A DNA stretch of 64,000 nucleotides from Bacteroidales bacterium UBA1187 (lineage in GTDB: Bacteria; Bacteroidota; Bacteroidia; Bacteroidales; Paludibacteraceae): positions 34,987 through 98,986 of the forward strand of contig DBYL01000031.1 of NCBI GenBank assembly GCA_002309835.1. The letters are read 5' to 3'. The position numbers and the translations under genes are program-made. Below the pieces are notes generated by a model. It saw nothing but the letters and a program-made list of their open reading frames with translations. It was not told the DNA's origin and did not search any database. Shown piece after piece: positions 8,005 through 17,421 of this stretch. Each line of letters begins with the position of its first letter. Positions within the stretch are counted from its first letter, which is position 1.

Positions 8005-8892
8005 ATGAAAAAGCACTTTCTTTATATTGCTATAGCAGCCCTTTTAACGGCTTGTTCGGAAGATGCGACGCTCGATGTCGCAGGCATGTTCTCGCCTAAT
8101 GGTCCGACAGTCCAGACGCGTTTTGAGCAGTCCGTCGCGTATAATGCTACGCGCGGCGAGATACACCTTGAAATGGGTGCCGATGACTACACGATTTACC
8201 TCTGCTCCGATAGCCATATTACGCGTAAGACGCATCGTAACCTGGATTATTTCATGCATCAATATCGGGCTGCGGCTTCGCCGAAAATGGCGTTGCATTT
8301 AGGAGATCTCATCGATGCGCAGAAGAATTTCCCCTGTGCGGATAGTATCCTTCATTATGCCGGTCAGACAATCAATGACACGATCTTCCTCACGCCCGGC
8401 AATCATGATATCTATTTCAAGCTGTGGGATATCTATCGGGACTTTTTCAAGACCTCCGTCTATTGGTTTGACACCAACAACGGGACCAAGAAACTGGATC
8501 TGTTCATCTGTCTGGATTCTGCCGAAGGAGAGTTAGGCGCGGCCCAGATGAACTGGCTACGCGAGTTGTTGGCGCAGAAATCGCAAGAAGGCTACCGCCG
8601 CATCATCGTCTTTTCGCACACCCATCTTTGGAAGTTAGATGGTTCTCAAGGCCACTGTAGTAACATGGCGCTGGAGGCTACCTATGAGTTCACGTCCCTC
8701 TTGTCTCAATACGGCGTGCAATACTATTGGTGCGGTCACCAGCACGCTCGTCAAGAAGTGCATTTCAAAGGTGTCACGTACATGGTGCTCAATGCCACGA
8801 AGGACGAGGAATCGCAACAATCGTACATGTTGGCACACATGAGTGACGCACGCGAGGTGCGCTTTGAGCATGTTGACTATCCGAAAGAGTGA
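8005..8892 (+). CDS. Calcineurin-like metallophosphoesterase lipoprotein
   Basis: A 295-residue protein with a lipoprotein signal (MKKHFLYIAIAALLTACS, lipobox LTAC). The metal-binding motifs of the calcineurin-like phosphoesterase fold appear in order: YLCSDSHI, LGDLIDA, TPGNHDIY, VFSHTHL and WCGHQHAR. These give the two-metal site that hydrolyses phosphomono- or diesters. The substrate is unknown, and as a lipoprotein it acts in the periplasm or at the surface. It is the last gene of the plus-strand run. Its stop lies 2 bases from the stop of the convergent LRR gene, with no terminator between them. Confidence 0.9.
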   Translation: MKKHFLYIAIAALLTACSEDATLDVAGMFSPNGPTVQTRFEQSVAYNATRGEIHLEMGADDYTIYLCSDSHITRKTHRNLDYFMHQYRAAASPKMALHLGDLIDAQKNFPCADSILHYAGQTINDTIFLTPGNHDIYFKLWDIYRDFFKTSVYWFDTNNGTKKLDLFICLDSAEGELGAAQMNWLRELLAQKSQEGYRRIIVFSHTHLWKLDGSQGHCSNMALEATYEFTSLLSQYGVQYYWCGHQHARQEVHFKGVTYMVLNATKDEESQQSYMLAHMSDAREVRFEHVDYPKE

Positions 8893-8894
8893 GA

Positions 8895-10619
8895 TTAAGG
8901 CTTGGTACCTTTGAAAGCATTCTTTCCTATTTCTACTTCTGCAGGGAAGGCAGGAGCACGCATATTGGAGCAGTCGCGAAAAGCACCTGCTCCGATTTTT
9001 TGAATAGTCACAGGGAACGAAGCGCGGCGTAATGCCCGGCACTCGGCAAACGCTTCTTCGCCAATCGTCTTTACGGAATCAGGCACGATGATCTCGCGTA
9101 GACTGGTGCAATGGAAGAACGCATAATTGCTGATCTCCTTCAGCGGTTCCGGCAACGTGATCTCTTCTAACATCTTACAGTTCGCGAATGCGCCTTCTTC
9201 AATCACATGAATATGCGGCACAAGGTCTATCTGACGCAGCTGCTGGCAGTTGCGGAATGCCCGCACACCAATGCGGAAAGTGCTCTTGGGAATATTGATT
9301 TTATCCAATGCAATGCAGCCATCGAACGCCTCATCGCCGATAGCATACAAGCCTTCCGGCAAATTGACCCGGTAGAGATGGGTACAACCCTGACATAGCT
9401 GACGAGGAAGCGAATTTACACGCTCAGGAATAGTCAGTTCACGAATCGCTGCGCAACCGGCAAAAGCAACATCGCCGATGAAGTTTACACTCGCAGGAAT
9501 ATTCATTTCCTCCAAACCGGAGCAACCGGCAAAAACACCATTGTCAATACGGCGTAATTTAGCCGGCAACGCAAGATGCTTGATGCCGCGGCAGGAGTAG
9601 AAAGCACCTTGCTCTAAGACCTCAATGCGATCGCTCAATACCTGTTCGCGCAGATTGATACAGCCATAGAAAACGCCCATCCCAAGACGCTCTAAGTCTT
9701 TGGGTAAAGTGGCGGATTTGAGCAGTTCGCATTTGTAGAACGCGAAGTTACCGACCTCACGCACTGTCTCAGGAATAACGACCTCCGTGAGGTTCTCGCA
9801 TTGATAGAAAGCGGCGGTAGGGATGATGGAAATCGTATTAGGGATCACTACCGATTTCAGACTCTTGCGTTCTGCAAAAGCGCGCTCGGCAATCAAGCGG
9901 ATAGGGATTTTATTCTTGAAGATATATTTGGCCGGCAACTCATTATTAGTGGCTACCAGACAGTCATCAATAATCAGTGCGCCTTTCTTCCATTTCTTCT
10001 CGTTTTGATAGATCCCGCAACCGGTAAATGCATCTTCTCCGATGGAGGTGATAGTAGCAGGAATAACGATCTTCTGCAGGTTCTTGCAGTCGCGGAAAGT
10101 CTCATGGTCAATGCGCGAGAGACTACTCGGCAATTCGACGCGTTGGAGACTCTTATTGCCTTGGAAAGCACCTGCTGCAATAAGCCTTGTGCCTTCAGGA
10201 ACGACAAATCGCGGTTTGATGGTCTTATCCGTGGCGATAAGAATACTGTCTATCCATAGGCATCCTTCTGCCCAATTGGCTTTGTTGAGCATGATACCTG
10301 TGCCCTCAAACGCAGAGCGATACACCCTTTCCAGCGTCTTAGGCAGCACAATAGCCGTCAGACCTTTGCAACCCTTAAAGGCTTTGTCTGCAATAGCCGT
10401 TACGATGTATTGGTTTTGCCCTGCTGTGATTTTTTCGGGGATAAACACCTCACCTGTAGCACGCGGATTGAGCGTCACTTCCGCGGTCAGACGATTGTCG
10501 TCTAAGGTATAACGGATGTCTTGAAACAGTGCGTCTCCGCAAGAGGCATTGACACTAACGAATAGGGCAGCCGAGAGCATCAAAAATTTGCTCGCCCACT
10601 TGGATATATAGTTTGCCAT
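8895..10619 (-). CDS. BspA-type leucine-rich-repeat (LRR_5) secreted protein
   Basis: From the Met at 10619 the protein has 574 residues. MANYISKWASKFLMLSAALF gives a signal peptide ending near NASCGD. The rest is about 18 repeats of the LRR_5/BspA type, each of the pattern I-x-x-x-A-F-x-x-C-x-x-L-x-x-I-x-I-P (for example GEDAFTGCG, IAERAFAERKSLKSVVIP, GVFAGCSGLEEMNIP). Such proteins are surface adhesins or scaffolds in Bacteroidetes and trichomonads. The start overlaps the lyase gene upstream by 65 bases. The frame extends to 10664, and 10580 is another possible start. It is the last gene of the long minus-strand run. The ligand is unknown. Confidence 0.85.
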   Translation of the reverse strand: MANYISKWASKFLMLSAALFVSVNASCGDALFQDIRYTLDDNRLTAEVTLNPRATGEVFIPEKITAGQNQYIVTAIADKAFKGCKGLTAIVLPKTLERVYRSAFEGTGIMLNKANWAEGCLWIDSILIATDKTIKPRFVVPEGTRLIAAGAFQGNKSLQRVELPSSLSRIDHETFRDCKNLQKIVIPATITSIGEDAFTGCGIYQNEKKWKKGALIIDDCLVATNNELPAKYIFKNKIPIRLIAERAFAERKSLKSVVIPNTISIIPTAAFYQCENLTEVVIPETVREVGNFAFYKCELLKSATLPKDLERLGMGVFYGCINLREQVLSDRIEVLEQGAFYSCRGIKHLALPAKLRRIDNGVFAGCSGLEEMNIPASVNFIGDVAFAGCAAIRELTIPERVNSLPRQLCQGCTHLYRVNLPEGLYAIGDEAFDGCIALDKINIPKSTFRIGVRAFRNCQQLRQIDLVPHIHVIEEGAFANCKMLEEITLPEPLKEISNYAFFHCTSLREIIVPDSVKTIGEEAFAECRALRRASFPVTIQKIGAGAFRDCSNMRAPAFPAEVEIGKNAFKGTKP

Positions 10620-12693
10620 GTTGAATATATTTGATTGCATTTCTTGCTGTAGATGTTTGTTCAATTCCTTGCGGCATATTGATGCCTAAAAGGTACAAAA
10701 TAGCATTCTCAATCAGCCGTTTGCCTTGCTCAGATAGATACGAAGTTGAATATTCCGACACCCCGATCATCACCATTTTTTGCGGCAATACAGTGCCGTT
10801 GCAGTTGGTGCCTGCCGGCAGTTCCGCAATCGATGTATAGGTCGGTTGCGAAGCAGGAGATGCAAGGGCAATAACGCCTTCTGTATTGGTCCACGTAGAG
10901 ATAGCCGTAACGGCATTGGTGGTGCATTGCGAGAAAAGCGAGAGAGTACCTTCAGATAACGTAAGTCCTTGAAAAATAGGATGTGCTACTTGACTGACAG
11001 AGACACTCAAATCCTGTGTGTTCACTGCTGTTCCCCAACTCCATACGCCGGCTTTCAGTAGCCATGGCTTAAGCAGAAGTGTCGGTTTGTTATAGCCTTT
11101 CAATGGGGTAAACCCCACAGAAGAAGAGGCCGGCTTACTGCCGAGCACGATGACTTCGTAGTTGCTATAATCTACAGTCGCGTCTGTAGCATCGGTTTCT
11201 ACAACCCACAGACTATCATTGGTGCGTAGATGAGCCAAAAGTGCTTTGTCTTCTGCCGATTTTGGGATAGTTACAAAAGCTACGGCGTGCGTGCCTTCCG
11301 GTTGCTCCGAAGGAATAGTATCTTCCGGAATAGGGTCGTGATGTTCACCCGGGAATTCGTAGCAACCTAAATCAGGAGCATTACCATTATATCCTAAGTT
11401 CAGATCAATGCCTGTGTCAATCAAATCAGAACCTTCCGCTAAACGCAGAAGCAGACCTTCACTCAAATCCCCGTTCTCATCACGCGGAGCGAGGATCTCT
11501 GTCGTGTCCAAGGACTGAAAATCTGCGACCGAACAACTATAGCCGTTATTCCAACTGTTATGGTCAATCGCGACTACGTTTTGCGCTTTGTAACTATCGC
11601 CCGACTTGCCGGCAAAACTGATGTTATTGCGCAAGGTGTTGGTGCCATAAGCGGTGGTAAAACCGTAATTGGTGGTGTTGGCATAAGCCGTGTTATTATA
11701 CACCCACATGGTGCCTCCATTGTTGTTCTGATCAAAACCACGCGCATTATTGGCTACGGCAAGGCAATGGTGGATAAGGATTTTATGATCGGTATATCCT
11801 CCGCCCATCTTAAAGCCATTGCCATTACCTTGACAAGGATATTTTTCCAATGTGATGGTGATGGTCTGCCCGTAGCGGTCAGTCATCTGAGTGCCTACTT
11901 TGCTATCAAACCATGCTTTATCGGTCTCATAACGCGGATGGTTTTTCATGTTGTAATATGCCGGCCCGTTTTGGTAACAGACACAATTCTCGATAATAGT
12001 CTCACTATTGCTATAGCGTTGGAAGAAATCCCATCCATCATCGCTATTGTTCCAAGCTCTGCAACTGATATAATGGTTCCCGGCCCCCGTGAACTGCTTG
12101 TCTGCAAAACCATCCGCATTACCGCCGAAATCAGCCTGCCCGGATGAGTTCAAATTTTCGTAATCGAAATTATCGTGACTGTCGACATTCTTAATGATAT
12201 TATTTCCTCCTACTTTCATTTGGCAACCTGTGTCCGCCGAACCATATATGTCAAGGTTCTCAAAAAGACAGTAACTGCCTTCATTATAAAGGTTGTTTTT
12301 CCCCGAATAACGCAGAGTGATATTTTTGATGTGCAGGTAGATACAACTGCTTTTTATCTGGAGACCGCGACCGTTTGTTCCATAAGGCGTTTGACGGAAA
12401 TCAAGGATAGCATCATAACTCCCTTGTGCATTGATACCTTCGTATCCGGAAATGACAATTCGTTTAGAGGCGCTTCCTGTGAGATTTTGCACCACAGTAT
12501 TCCCTAAATCATATTGTCCGCTCAGCAAATACAGTGTATCCCCCGGGTTCTTGAGCATTTTCAGACCTGCACTAAACGTAGTCGGATTGGTGTACGAACC
12601 ATCTCCTCCGCCTTGCGGTGAAGCAAAATACGTGGCGGCCTTAAGACCCGTGGTTAGTAAGAGCGCAATCGCCCAAAAGTACTGTCGTTTCAT
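10555..12693 (-). CDS. PL9-like right-handed beta-helix lyase with C-terminal extension
   Basis: A 712-residue secreted protein with signal MKRQYFWAIALLLTTGLKA. Residues about 20-420 form a parallel beta-helix with the PL9 pattern: NADGFADKQ, GNHYISCRAWNNSDDGWDFF, GNGFKMGGG and NNARGFDQNNNGG. PL9 enzymes cut pectate or similar uronic-acid polymers using calcium. A linker rich in Pro and Glu follows, then a domain of about 200 residues unlike the lyase and a short tail (HGKLYIQVGEQIFDALGCPIR) resembling a T9SS sorting signal. The start at 12693 overlaps the preceding glycosyltransferase stop as ATGA. Its place at the end of a glycan-synthesis run suggests trimming of a self-made polymer as well as feeding. 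Confidence 0.8.
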   Translation of the reverse strand: MKRQYFWAIALLLTTGLKAATYFASPQGGGDGSYTNPTTFSAGLKMLKNPGDTLYLLSGQYDLGNTVVQNLTGSASKRIVISGYEGINAQGSYDAILDFRQTPYGTNGRGLQIKSSCIYLHIKNITLRYSGKNNLYNEGSYCLFENLDIYGSADTGCQMKVGGNNIIKNVDSHDNFDYENLNSSGQADFGGNADGFADKQFTGAGNHYISCRAWNNSDDGWDFFQRYSNSETIIENCVCYQNGPAYYNMKNHPRYETDKAWFDSKVGTQMTDRYGQTITITLEKYPCQGNGNGFKMGGGYTDHKILIHHCLAVANNARGFDQNNNGGTMWVYNNTAYANTTNYGFTTAYGTNTLRNNISFAGKSGDSYKAQNVVAIDHNSWNNGYSCSVADFQSLDTTEILAPRDENGDLSEGLLLRLAEGSDLIDTGIDLNLGYNGNAPDLGCYEFPGEHHDPIPEDTIPSEQPEGTHAVAFVTIPKSAEDKALLAHLRTNDSLWVVETDATDATVDYSNYEVIVLGSKPASSSVGFTPLKGYNKPTLLLKPWLLKAGVWSWGTAVNTQDLSVSVSQVAHPIFQGLTLSEGTLSLFSQCTTNAVTAISTWTNTEGVIALASPASQPTYTSIAELPAGTNCNGTVLPQKMVMIGVSEYSTSYLSEQGKRLIENAILYLLGINMPQGIEQTSTARNAIKYIQHGKLYIQVGEQIFDALGCPIR

Positions 12694-13406
12694 CGTAGTA
12701 AGAAATATAATTGCAGTCGAAGTATCGTGTACCACAAGATCAGTCGCCCTTTTCTCGTGGCTCCTTGGAGTTTGTCTTTTAACGCCGCCACTACTTGCTG
12801 CCTTTCTTCAGGATGCGGGACGGAAGTAGTGCCTTGCGGATTAAGGGTATACAAATACCCGGTATTATGAATCATTCGGCAAGTTGTTCCTTTTTTCCAC
12901 AGGTCAGCAGAGAAAAGCACATCCTCGTAGATGTATCCCATCTCAAAATGCAGGTCTTCAATCGTTTTCTTGTGATATAGACGCATGCATGGTGATGTGA
13001 ACTGGTACCGATGCATAGGGAGTTTCGTTTGTAGCACTTGTAGCGATTGGTTATGTACGCGTTTATAACCGCTCTGCACATAGTCCACTCCTTCAATAGC
13101 CGCCAGGTGTTGTTCGCACCAATCGGCCTCCAACCGGTCATCTGCATCCACAAACGCGAGATATTCTCCTTTGGCATGCTTCATGCCGAGATTGCGAGCG
13201 GCGGACTGTCCCGCATGTTCCTGCTGCAGCACATCGATGCGTTTATCTTGCTTGGCAAGCGCTTGCGCAATAGCCAGACTGCTATCTGTGCTCTCGTCAT
13301 CAATGAGCAATATCTGCACATCGCTTACCGTCTGCGCTTGCAGACTCTTCACACATGCTTTCAAGTATTGCGCGGCGTTGTATATGGGAACGATGATACT
13401 TATCAT
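12690..13406 (-). CDS. Family 2 (GT-A) glycosyltransferase
   Basis: A 238-residue protein starting ISIIVPIYNAAQYLKACV, the typical GT2 N terminus. It has QILLIDDESTD, a nucleotide-sugar contact, GQSAARNLGMKHAKGEYLAFVDADD with the metal-binding DxD, and a later EDVLFSADLW, probably the base region. It should transfer a sugar from a nucleotide donor to a growing surface glycan at the inner face of the membrane. It starts in an ATGA overlap with the upstream glycosyltransferase (13406-13403) and ends in an ATGA overlap with the lyase gene. The three are therefore almost certainly one translationally coupled set. Donor and acceptor are unknown. Confidence 0.9.
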   Translation of the reverse strand: MISIIVPIYNAAQYLKACVKSLQAQTVSDVQILLIDDESTDSSLAIAQALAKQDKRIDVLQQEHAGQSAARNLGMKHAKGEYLAFVDADDRLEADWCEQHLAAIEGVDYVQSGYKRVHNQSLQVLQTKLPMHRYQFTSPCMRLYHKKTIEDLHFEMGYIYEDVLFSADLWKKGTTCRMIHNTGYLYTLNPQGTTSVPHPEERQQVVAALKDKLQGATRKGRLILWYTILRLQLYFLLR

Positions 13407-14506
13407 AGTAATGCGGCAACTATTTGTTCGATTTTTAGGCACTGCGCTTCACGCGTAAACTCTTCTCGATGAATGCATTGCTGCCGTGTATATCCCTGCC
13501 CTTGCCATTCGTGGTAAATGGTCGTGATGAACTGCTTGATATCCGTCATCTCATCACACGCCATTCCTGCATGCGTATACGCTATCAATTCCGCTAAAGC
13601 GCCTTTGTCGGAGGGCACACAGAGTACCGGTTTGGCGCATCCTAAAGCCTCGTAGAACTTCGTGGTAAGCATCCCGTGCGTGTGCGGCGCTGTGAGCACT
13701 AATAGGATACTACTACTACTGCGGATGGCATCTCCTAATTGGTCATGCGCAATGGTATTGGTGTGCGGTGTGTGGAGCGTGAGGCGGATGGGTAAGTGCA
13801 GCTCATCAATGGCCTGACGCACCTTTTCCATCGCCGGTTGTTGCCATGCGAAAAGCGAACCGATATAAGAGATGGTAAATGCATCGGTCTTCACGTCTTC
13901 CGGATAAAACTGCTTGTCATCAAACCCGTTATATACGATATGTACGTTGGGATTAAACTGTTGTATAAACTCTGCGTGCCAAGGTGAGACGGTAGTGATA
14001 GCATTCGCTGCGCGTAATACATTATTACGTCGGCGAATATGGATGGCGCGGTATAAACGTCTAAAAGGCATTGTCCACCAGGTCTGGTGGTGATATTGAT
14101 AGCGCGAATCGTCTACCTGTTCGTCCAGATCTCGAATATCGCATATCAATGGCACATCCATCGCTTTCGCTATCCGTTGTGCGGCTCCTAACGGGAAATC
14201 ACTGAAGGCAGAGCAAAGGACGGCATCATAATGCTCCAGCTGCCCGATAGCTCGCTTTGCAAACGCCCTGTTATGCCAATCGGTAATCAGTGTCCAAACC
14301 GTCTTGATAAACCAATCAAATGTGCTTCCGCTATACATGCGGATTGTCCGGATGGGGTAGGAGTGCGCAAAATCCAGCGGTTGGTATTCTTCCGTCAACA
14401 ACGTCACATCGTATTCCTTCTGCACGAGGTATTCGCACAGAAAACGCACACGCGGCAGATAACCGGGAGCGGCGGGAGGATCAGATACAACTAATAATCT
14501 TTTCAT
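13403..14506 (-). CDS. GT4-type (GT-B) glycosyltransferase
   Basis: A 367-residue protein beginning MKRLLVVSDPPAAPGYLPRV, a glycine/proline loop typical of GT-B enzymes. The C-terminal half carries TVSPWHAEFI, IVYNGFDDKQFYPE, ISYIGSLFAWQQP and the donor-binding TTKFYEALGCAKPVLCVP with the family Glu. It should act in synthesis of an extracellular or O-antigen-like polysaccharide. Met at 14506 overlaps the end of the deacetylase-like gene by 26 bases. A longer frame to 14593 exists but adds residues unlike the family. Sugar specificity cannot be read. Confidence 0.88.
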   Translation of the reverse strand: MKRLLVVSDPPAAPGYLPRVRFLCEYLVQKEYDVTLLTEEYQPLDFAHSYPIRTIRMYSGSTFDWFIKTVWTLITDWHNRAFAKRAIGQLEHYDAVLCSAFSDFPLGAAQRIAKAMDVPLICDIRDLDEQVDDSRYQYHHQTWWTMPFRRLYRAIHIRRRNNVLRAANAITTVSPWHAEFIQQFNPNVHIVYNGFDDKQFYPEDVKTDAFTISYIGSLFAWQQPAMEKVRQAIDELHLPIRLTLHTPHTNTIAHDQLGDAIRSSSSILLVLTAPHTHGMLTTKFYEALGCAKPVLCVPSDKGALAELIAYTHAGMACDEMTDIKQFITTIYHEWQGQGYTRQQCIHREEFTREAQCLKIEQIVAALL

Positions 14507-15623
14507 ACAAGGATGCGTGATACGTTGTGTCGTTGAGGTTGCTGTTATGCCATAGCAAACAGAGGTCGCCGTGATGCAGTCGCACTTTGTCAATCAACCG
14601 CTCGCACAGGAAATATGCTTCATCTTCCGTGAGGTTCATATAATTGGCCTGATTGAGGGTGTTGTCCATAATAATCAACGGATGCAGCGTGAGGTTCGTC
14701 AGTCGCATAGTCGTCGGATTGATCCACCTCACCGCACGACTGGTCTGCAAACGGAATCCGGCTTGGTCTGCAAAACCCATAGTGAAGTCATCCGTGTAAC
14801 CGGCATCCGCAAGACGCTGCATCTGCTCGATGGAGCACCTTAGATAATGCGCACGATACATCTTGCTGTATTCAATCTTCGGTATCGAACCGTAATAACT
14901 GCCGTGCACACCCAGATAAACATTACTATGCCGTAACATGTGTTTCAATCGTCTGAAATCGCGTCCCCATAAGCAGTACTGCGGATAATCATAACCGCGT
15001 CCTTTAGTGCGTTTGACGAAATAGATGGAGTCCGCGTGTTTCACCTTAGCATCTTGCTCCAAGATCCACGGGAACGTGTATAAGGGATCATTATGAATAT
15101 CGCGTAATGCTGCCAGCACAGCTTTGGTCTCACCGCGACGAATGCCACCTAACGCACCTCGCAAAGACCGATATTGAGCAATGGCATCGATGTCATGCGT
15201 CAGGTATATATGTCCGAATCCGGGTTCCGGTAACGGCAGATCCAGCAGTTTCAGCACCATGCGACCGTATTCATCCAAACGCGGGATTTGCAAACGACTC
15301 TTCTCGTTGAGCATAGAGAAACGAGCAGCAAAACGCCCATGTTCATCGCGCTTCGTATTGATGACCTCTTCCGCACGGGAGGTGAAGAAGAACGTGGTAT
15401 AGACGATATCCGTGCGGATGATTGACTTACCCTTCGCCGGTTGCTCCACAACAGGTCTTTTCAACTCTGGCGCAACAAGGTCTTTGCCTAAATGTCCGTT
15501 TGGCACGATAATCACGTCGTAGCTCTCCAGCGCTTTTTCATCGGCCGTATATGCCACGCGCTTGGCAGCCTCTTCATCGCCGTAACACAGCCAGGTGATG
15601 ATATAATCAATAACCTCTTTCAT
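14481..15623 (-). CDS. Polysaccharide deacetylase-like protein (DUF7033 type)
   Basis: A 380-residue protein without signal peptide. An N-terminal region of about 120 residues precedes a NodB-like segment opening with YLTHDIDAIAQY (residues about 139-150), where Asp-Asp-type metal ligands sit in deacetylases, and continuing through SIYFVKR, LGVHGSYYG and TMGFADQAGFR. This two-part layout matches the DUF7033/polysaccharide deacetylase proteins common in Bacteroidetes glycan clusters. Removal of acetyl groups from a glycan intermediate is the likely role, but the full set of catalytic residues could not be confirmed. It begins 4 bases downstream of the ABC-F stop and overlaps the next glycosyltransferase. 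Confidence 0.7.
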   Translation of the reverse strand: MKEVIDYIITWLCYGDEEAAKRVAYTADEKALESYDVIIVPNGHLGKDLVAPELKRPVVEQPAKGKSIIRTDIVYTTFFFTSRAEEVINTKRDEHGRFAARFSMLNEKSRLQIPRLDEYGRMVLKLLDLPLPEPGFGHIYLTHDIDAIAQYRSLRGALGGIRRGETKAVLAALRDIHNDPLYTFPWILEQDAKVKHADSIYFVKRTKGRGYDYPQYCLWGRDFRRLKHMLRHSNVYLGVHGSYYGSIPKIEYSKMYRAHYLRCSIEQMQRLADAGYTDDFTMGFADQAGFRLQTSRAVRWINPTTMRLTNLTLHPLIIMDNTLNQANYMNLTEDEAYFLCERLIDKVRLHHGDLCLLWHNSNLNDTTYHASLYEKIISCI

Positions 15624-15627
15624 TCTT

Positions 15628-17421
15628 TCACTCGTTAAGCAATTCCCATTCGTAGAGCTTCTGCTCTATCTGATGTTTGACACTTTCGTATTTCTGGAAC
15701 AGTTCCGCCGTTTGGTTTTCAGGCTGAGCCAACTGTTGTTCTATCGCTGCCTGTTGCGCTTCCAACGCCGCGATAGCTGCCTCCACCTCTGCAATCTGTT
15801 TCTCCTTCTTTCGCTTCTCTGCCGCTGCGGCTTTCTGTGCCTCGTAGTCGAGTTTGGATGAAGAAGTCGCATCACTCTCCACTTTCCTCTTTCCACTTTC
15901 CTCTTTCCGCTCCAACTCCTGCAGGTTGTCGATCTTCTTCTTGCGCAAGAAGTCATAGATACCACCTAAGTGCTCCTTCACGCGTCCGCCGCCGAACTCA
16001 TATACCTTACTTACCAATCCGTTCAAAAAATCACGGTCGTGACTCACGCAAATCAATGTGCCGTTGAAGTCCTGTAAAGCAGCCTTTAGCACATCTTTGC
16101 TCTGCATATCCAGGTGGTTCGTCGGCTCATCGAGTATCAGCAGGTTGCATGGCTCCAAAAGCAATCGTATCATCGCCAAGCGGCTACGTTCGCCACCGCT
16201 GAGCACCTTCACTTTCTTGTCGCTCGCCTCGCCGCCAAACATGAATGCACCGAGGATGTCACGTATCTTAGTGCGGATATCTCCTACCGCTACGTAATCA
16301 ATCGTCTCAAAAACCGTCAGGTTCTCGTCGAGCAGCGCAGCTTGGTTCTGCGCGAAATAACCGATCTTGACATTATGTCCTATCTTAAGCGTCCCCAGAT
16401 AGTCCAACTGTCCCATGATACATTTCACGAGTGTCGTCTTTCCCTCACCGTTCTTTCCTACAAACGCCACTTTCTCGCCTCTGCGAATAGTGAACGTCAC
16501 GTCATGAAAGACATTATGTTCTCCGAAATCCTTTCGCAAGTCCTCTACAATCAACGGAAAATCTCCGCTTCGTGGTGCAGGCGGAAAACGTAGATTCAAC
16601 CTACTGGTGTCTTCCAAATCCACTTCCAGCCGTTCTAACTTCTCCAACTGCTTGATACGACTCTGAACTTGCACCGCCTTCGTCGCTTTATATCGGAATC
16701 GCTCGATGAACTCCTCCGTATCTTGGATCATCTTCTGCTGGTTCTGATATGCCCTTACTTGTTGCTCGTGCCGCTCTTTGCGTAACTCCACAAAGCGGCT
16801 ATAATTAACATTGTAATCATAAATTCGTCCTAACGTAATCTCTATCGTTCTCCCGCATACATTATCGATAAATGCCCGGTCGTGACTCACCATCAACACC
16901 GCACTCGGACTGCTCTTTAGAAAATCTTCCAGCCATTGAATAGACTCGATATCCAAATGGTTTGTCGGCTCGTCCAACAGCAACAGGTCCGGATGTCTCA
17001 ATAGTATCTTCGCTAACTCGATACGCATTCTCCAGCCACCGGAGAACTCGCTGCACGGCCTATCGAAATCTTTGCGCTCAAAACCCAAACCGATGATTGT
17101 CCGATCCATCTCGGCGACAAAACGTGCCTCGTCTTGCTCATGGCTCGCCTCTCGATAGCCACCCATCACCTCCTCCCGTAATGTCCTGTCATCATGGAAG
17201 AGCATCACCTGCGGCAGATACCCGATCGTCATATCCGACTCTCGCGCGATGCGTCCGCTGGTCGGTTGATACTCTCCGGCAATAAGACGCAGCAGCGTCG
17301 TCTTTCCCGCACCGTTCTTACCCACCAATGCCACACGCTCCTTCCTATTGATTAGGAAAGTGATGTCGTCCAGTACCGGCTTGGCAGAGAACTCCATGGA
17401 TATGTGATCTATCGTTAGCAT
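15628..17421 (-). CDS. ABC-F family ATPase
   Basis: A 597-residue soluble protein with two ABC ATPase domains. It has Walker A GKNGAGKTT near residue 35 and GKNGEGKTT near 330, signatures FSGGWRMRIELAKIL and LSGGERSRLAMIRLL, and Walker B LLLLDEPTNHLD and LLILDEPTNHLD. A charged linker of about 80 residues (RYKATKAVQVQSRIKQLEKL) lies between them. ABC-F proteins bind the ribosomal E site and relieve stalls; some give antibiotic resistance. There is no membrane domain. The C-terminal region contains a word-like insert at 15874-15909 (KEESGKRKVES). It overlaps the start of the WecA-type gene by 7 bases. Confidence 0.93.
   Translation of the reverse strand: MLTIDHISMEFSAKPVLDDITFLINRKERVALVGKNGAGKTTLLRLIAGEYQPTSGRIARESDMTIGYLPQVMLFHDDRTLREEVMGGYREASHEQDEARFVAEMDRTIIGLGFERKDFDRPCSEFSGGWRMRIELAKILLRHPDLLLLDEPTNHLDIESIQWLEDFLKSSPSAVLMVSHDRAFIDNVCGRTIEITLGRIYDYNVNYSRFVELRKERHEQQVRAYQNQQKMIQDTEEFIERFRYKATKAVQVQSRIKQLEKLERLEVDLEDTSRLNLRFPPAPRSGDFPLIVEDLRKDFGEHNVFHDVTFTIRRGEKVAFVGKNGEGKTTLVKCIMGQLDYLGTLKIGHNVKIGYFAQNQAALLDENLTVFETIDYVAVGDIRTKIRDILGAFMFGGEASDKKVKVLSGGERSRLAMIRLLLEPCNLLILDEPTNHLDMQSKDVLKAALQDFNGTLICVSHDRDFLNGLVSKVYEFGGGRVKEHLGGIYDFLRKKKIDNLQELERKEESGKRKVESDATSSSKLDYEAQKAAAAEKRKKEKQIAEVEAAIAALEAQQAAIEQQLAQPENQTAELFQKYESVKHQIEQKLYEWELLNE
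15874..15909 (-). repeat. Word-like tandem repeat inside the ABC-F gene
   Basis: CTCTCCACTTTCCTCTTTCC is followed directly by a second near-copy, ACTTTCCTCTTTCC. It encodes a hydrophilic Lys/Glu/Ser stretch between the second ATPase domain and the C-terminal coiled coil. Confidence 0.75.
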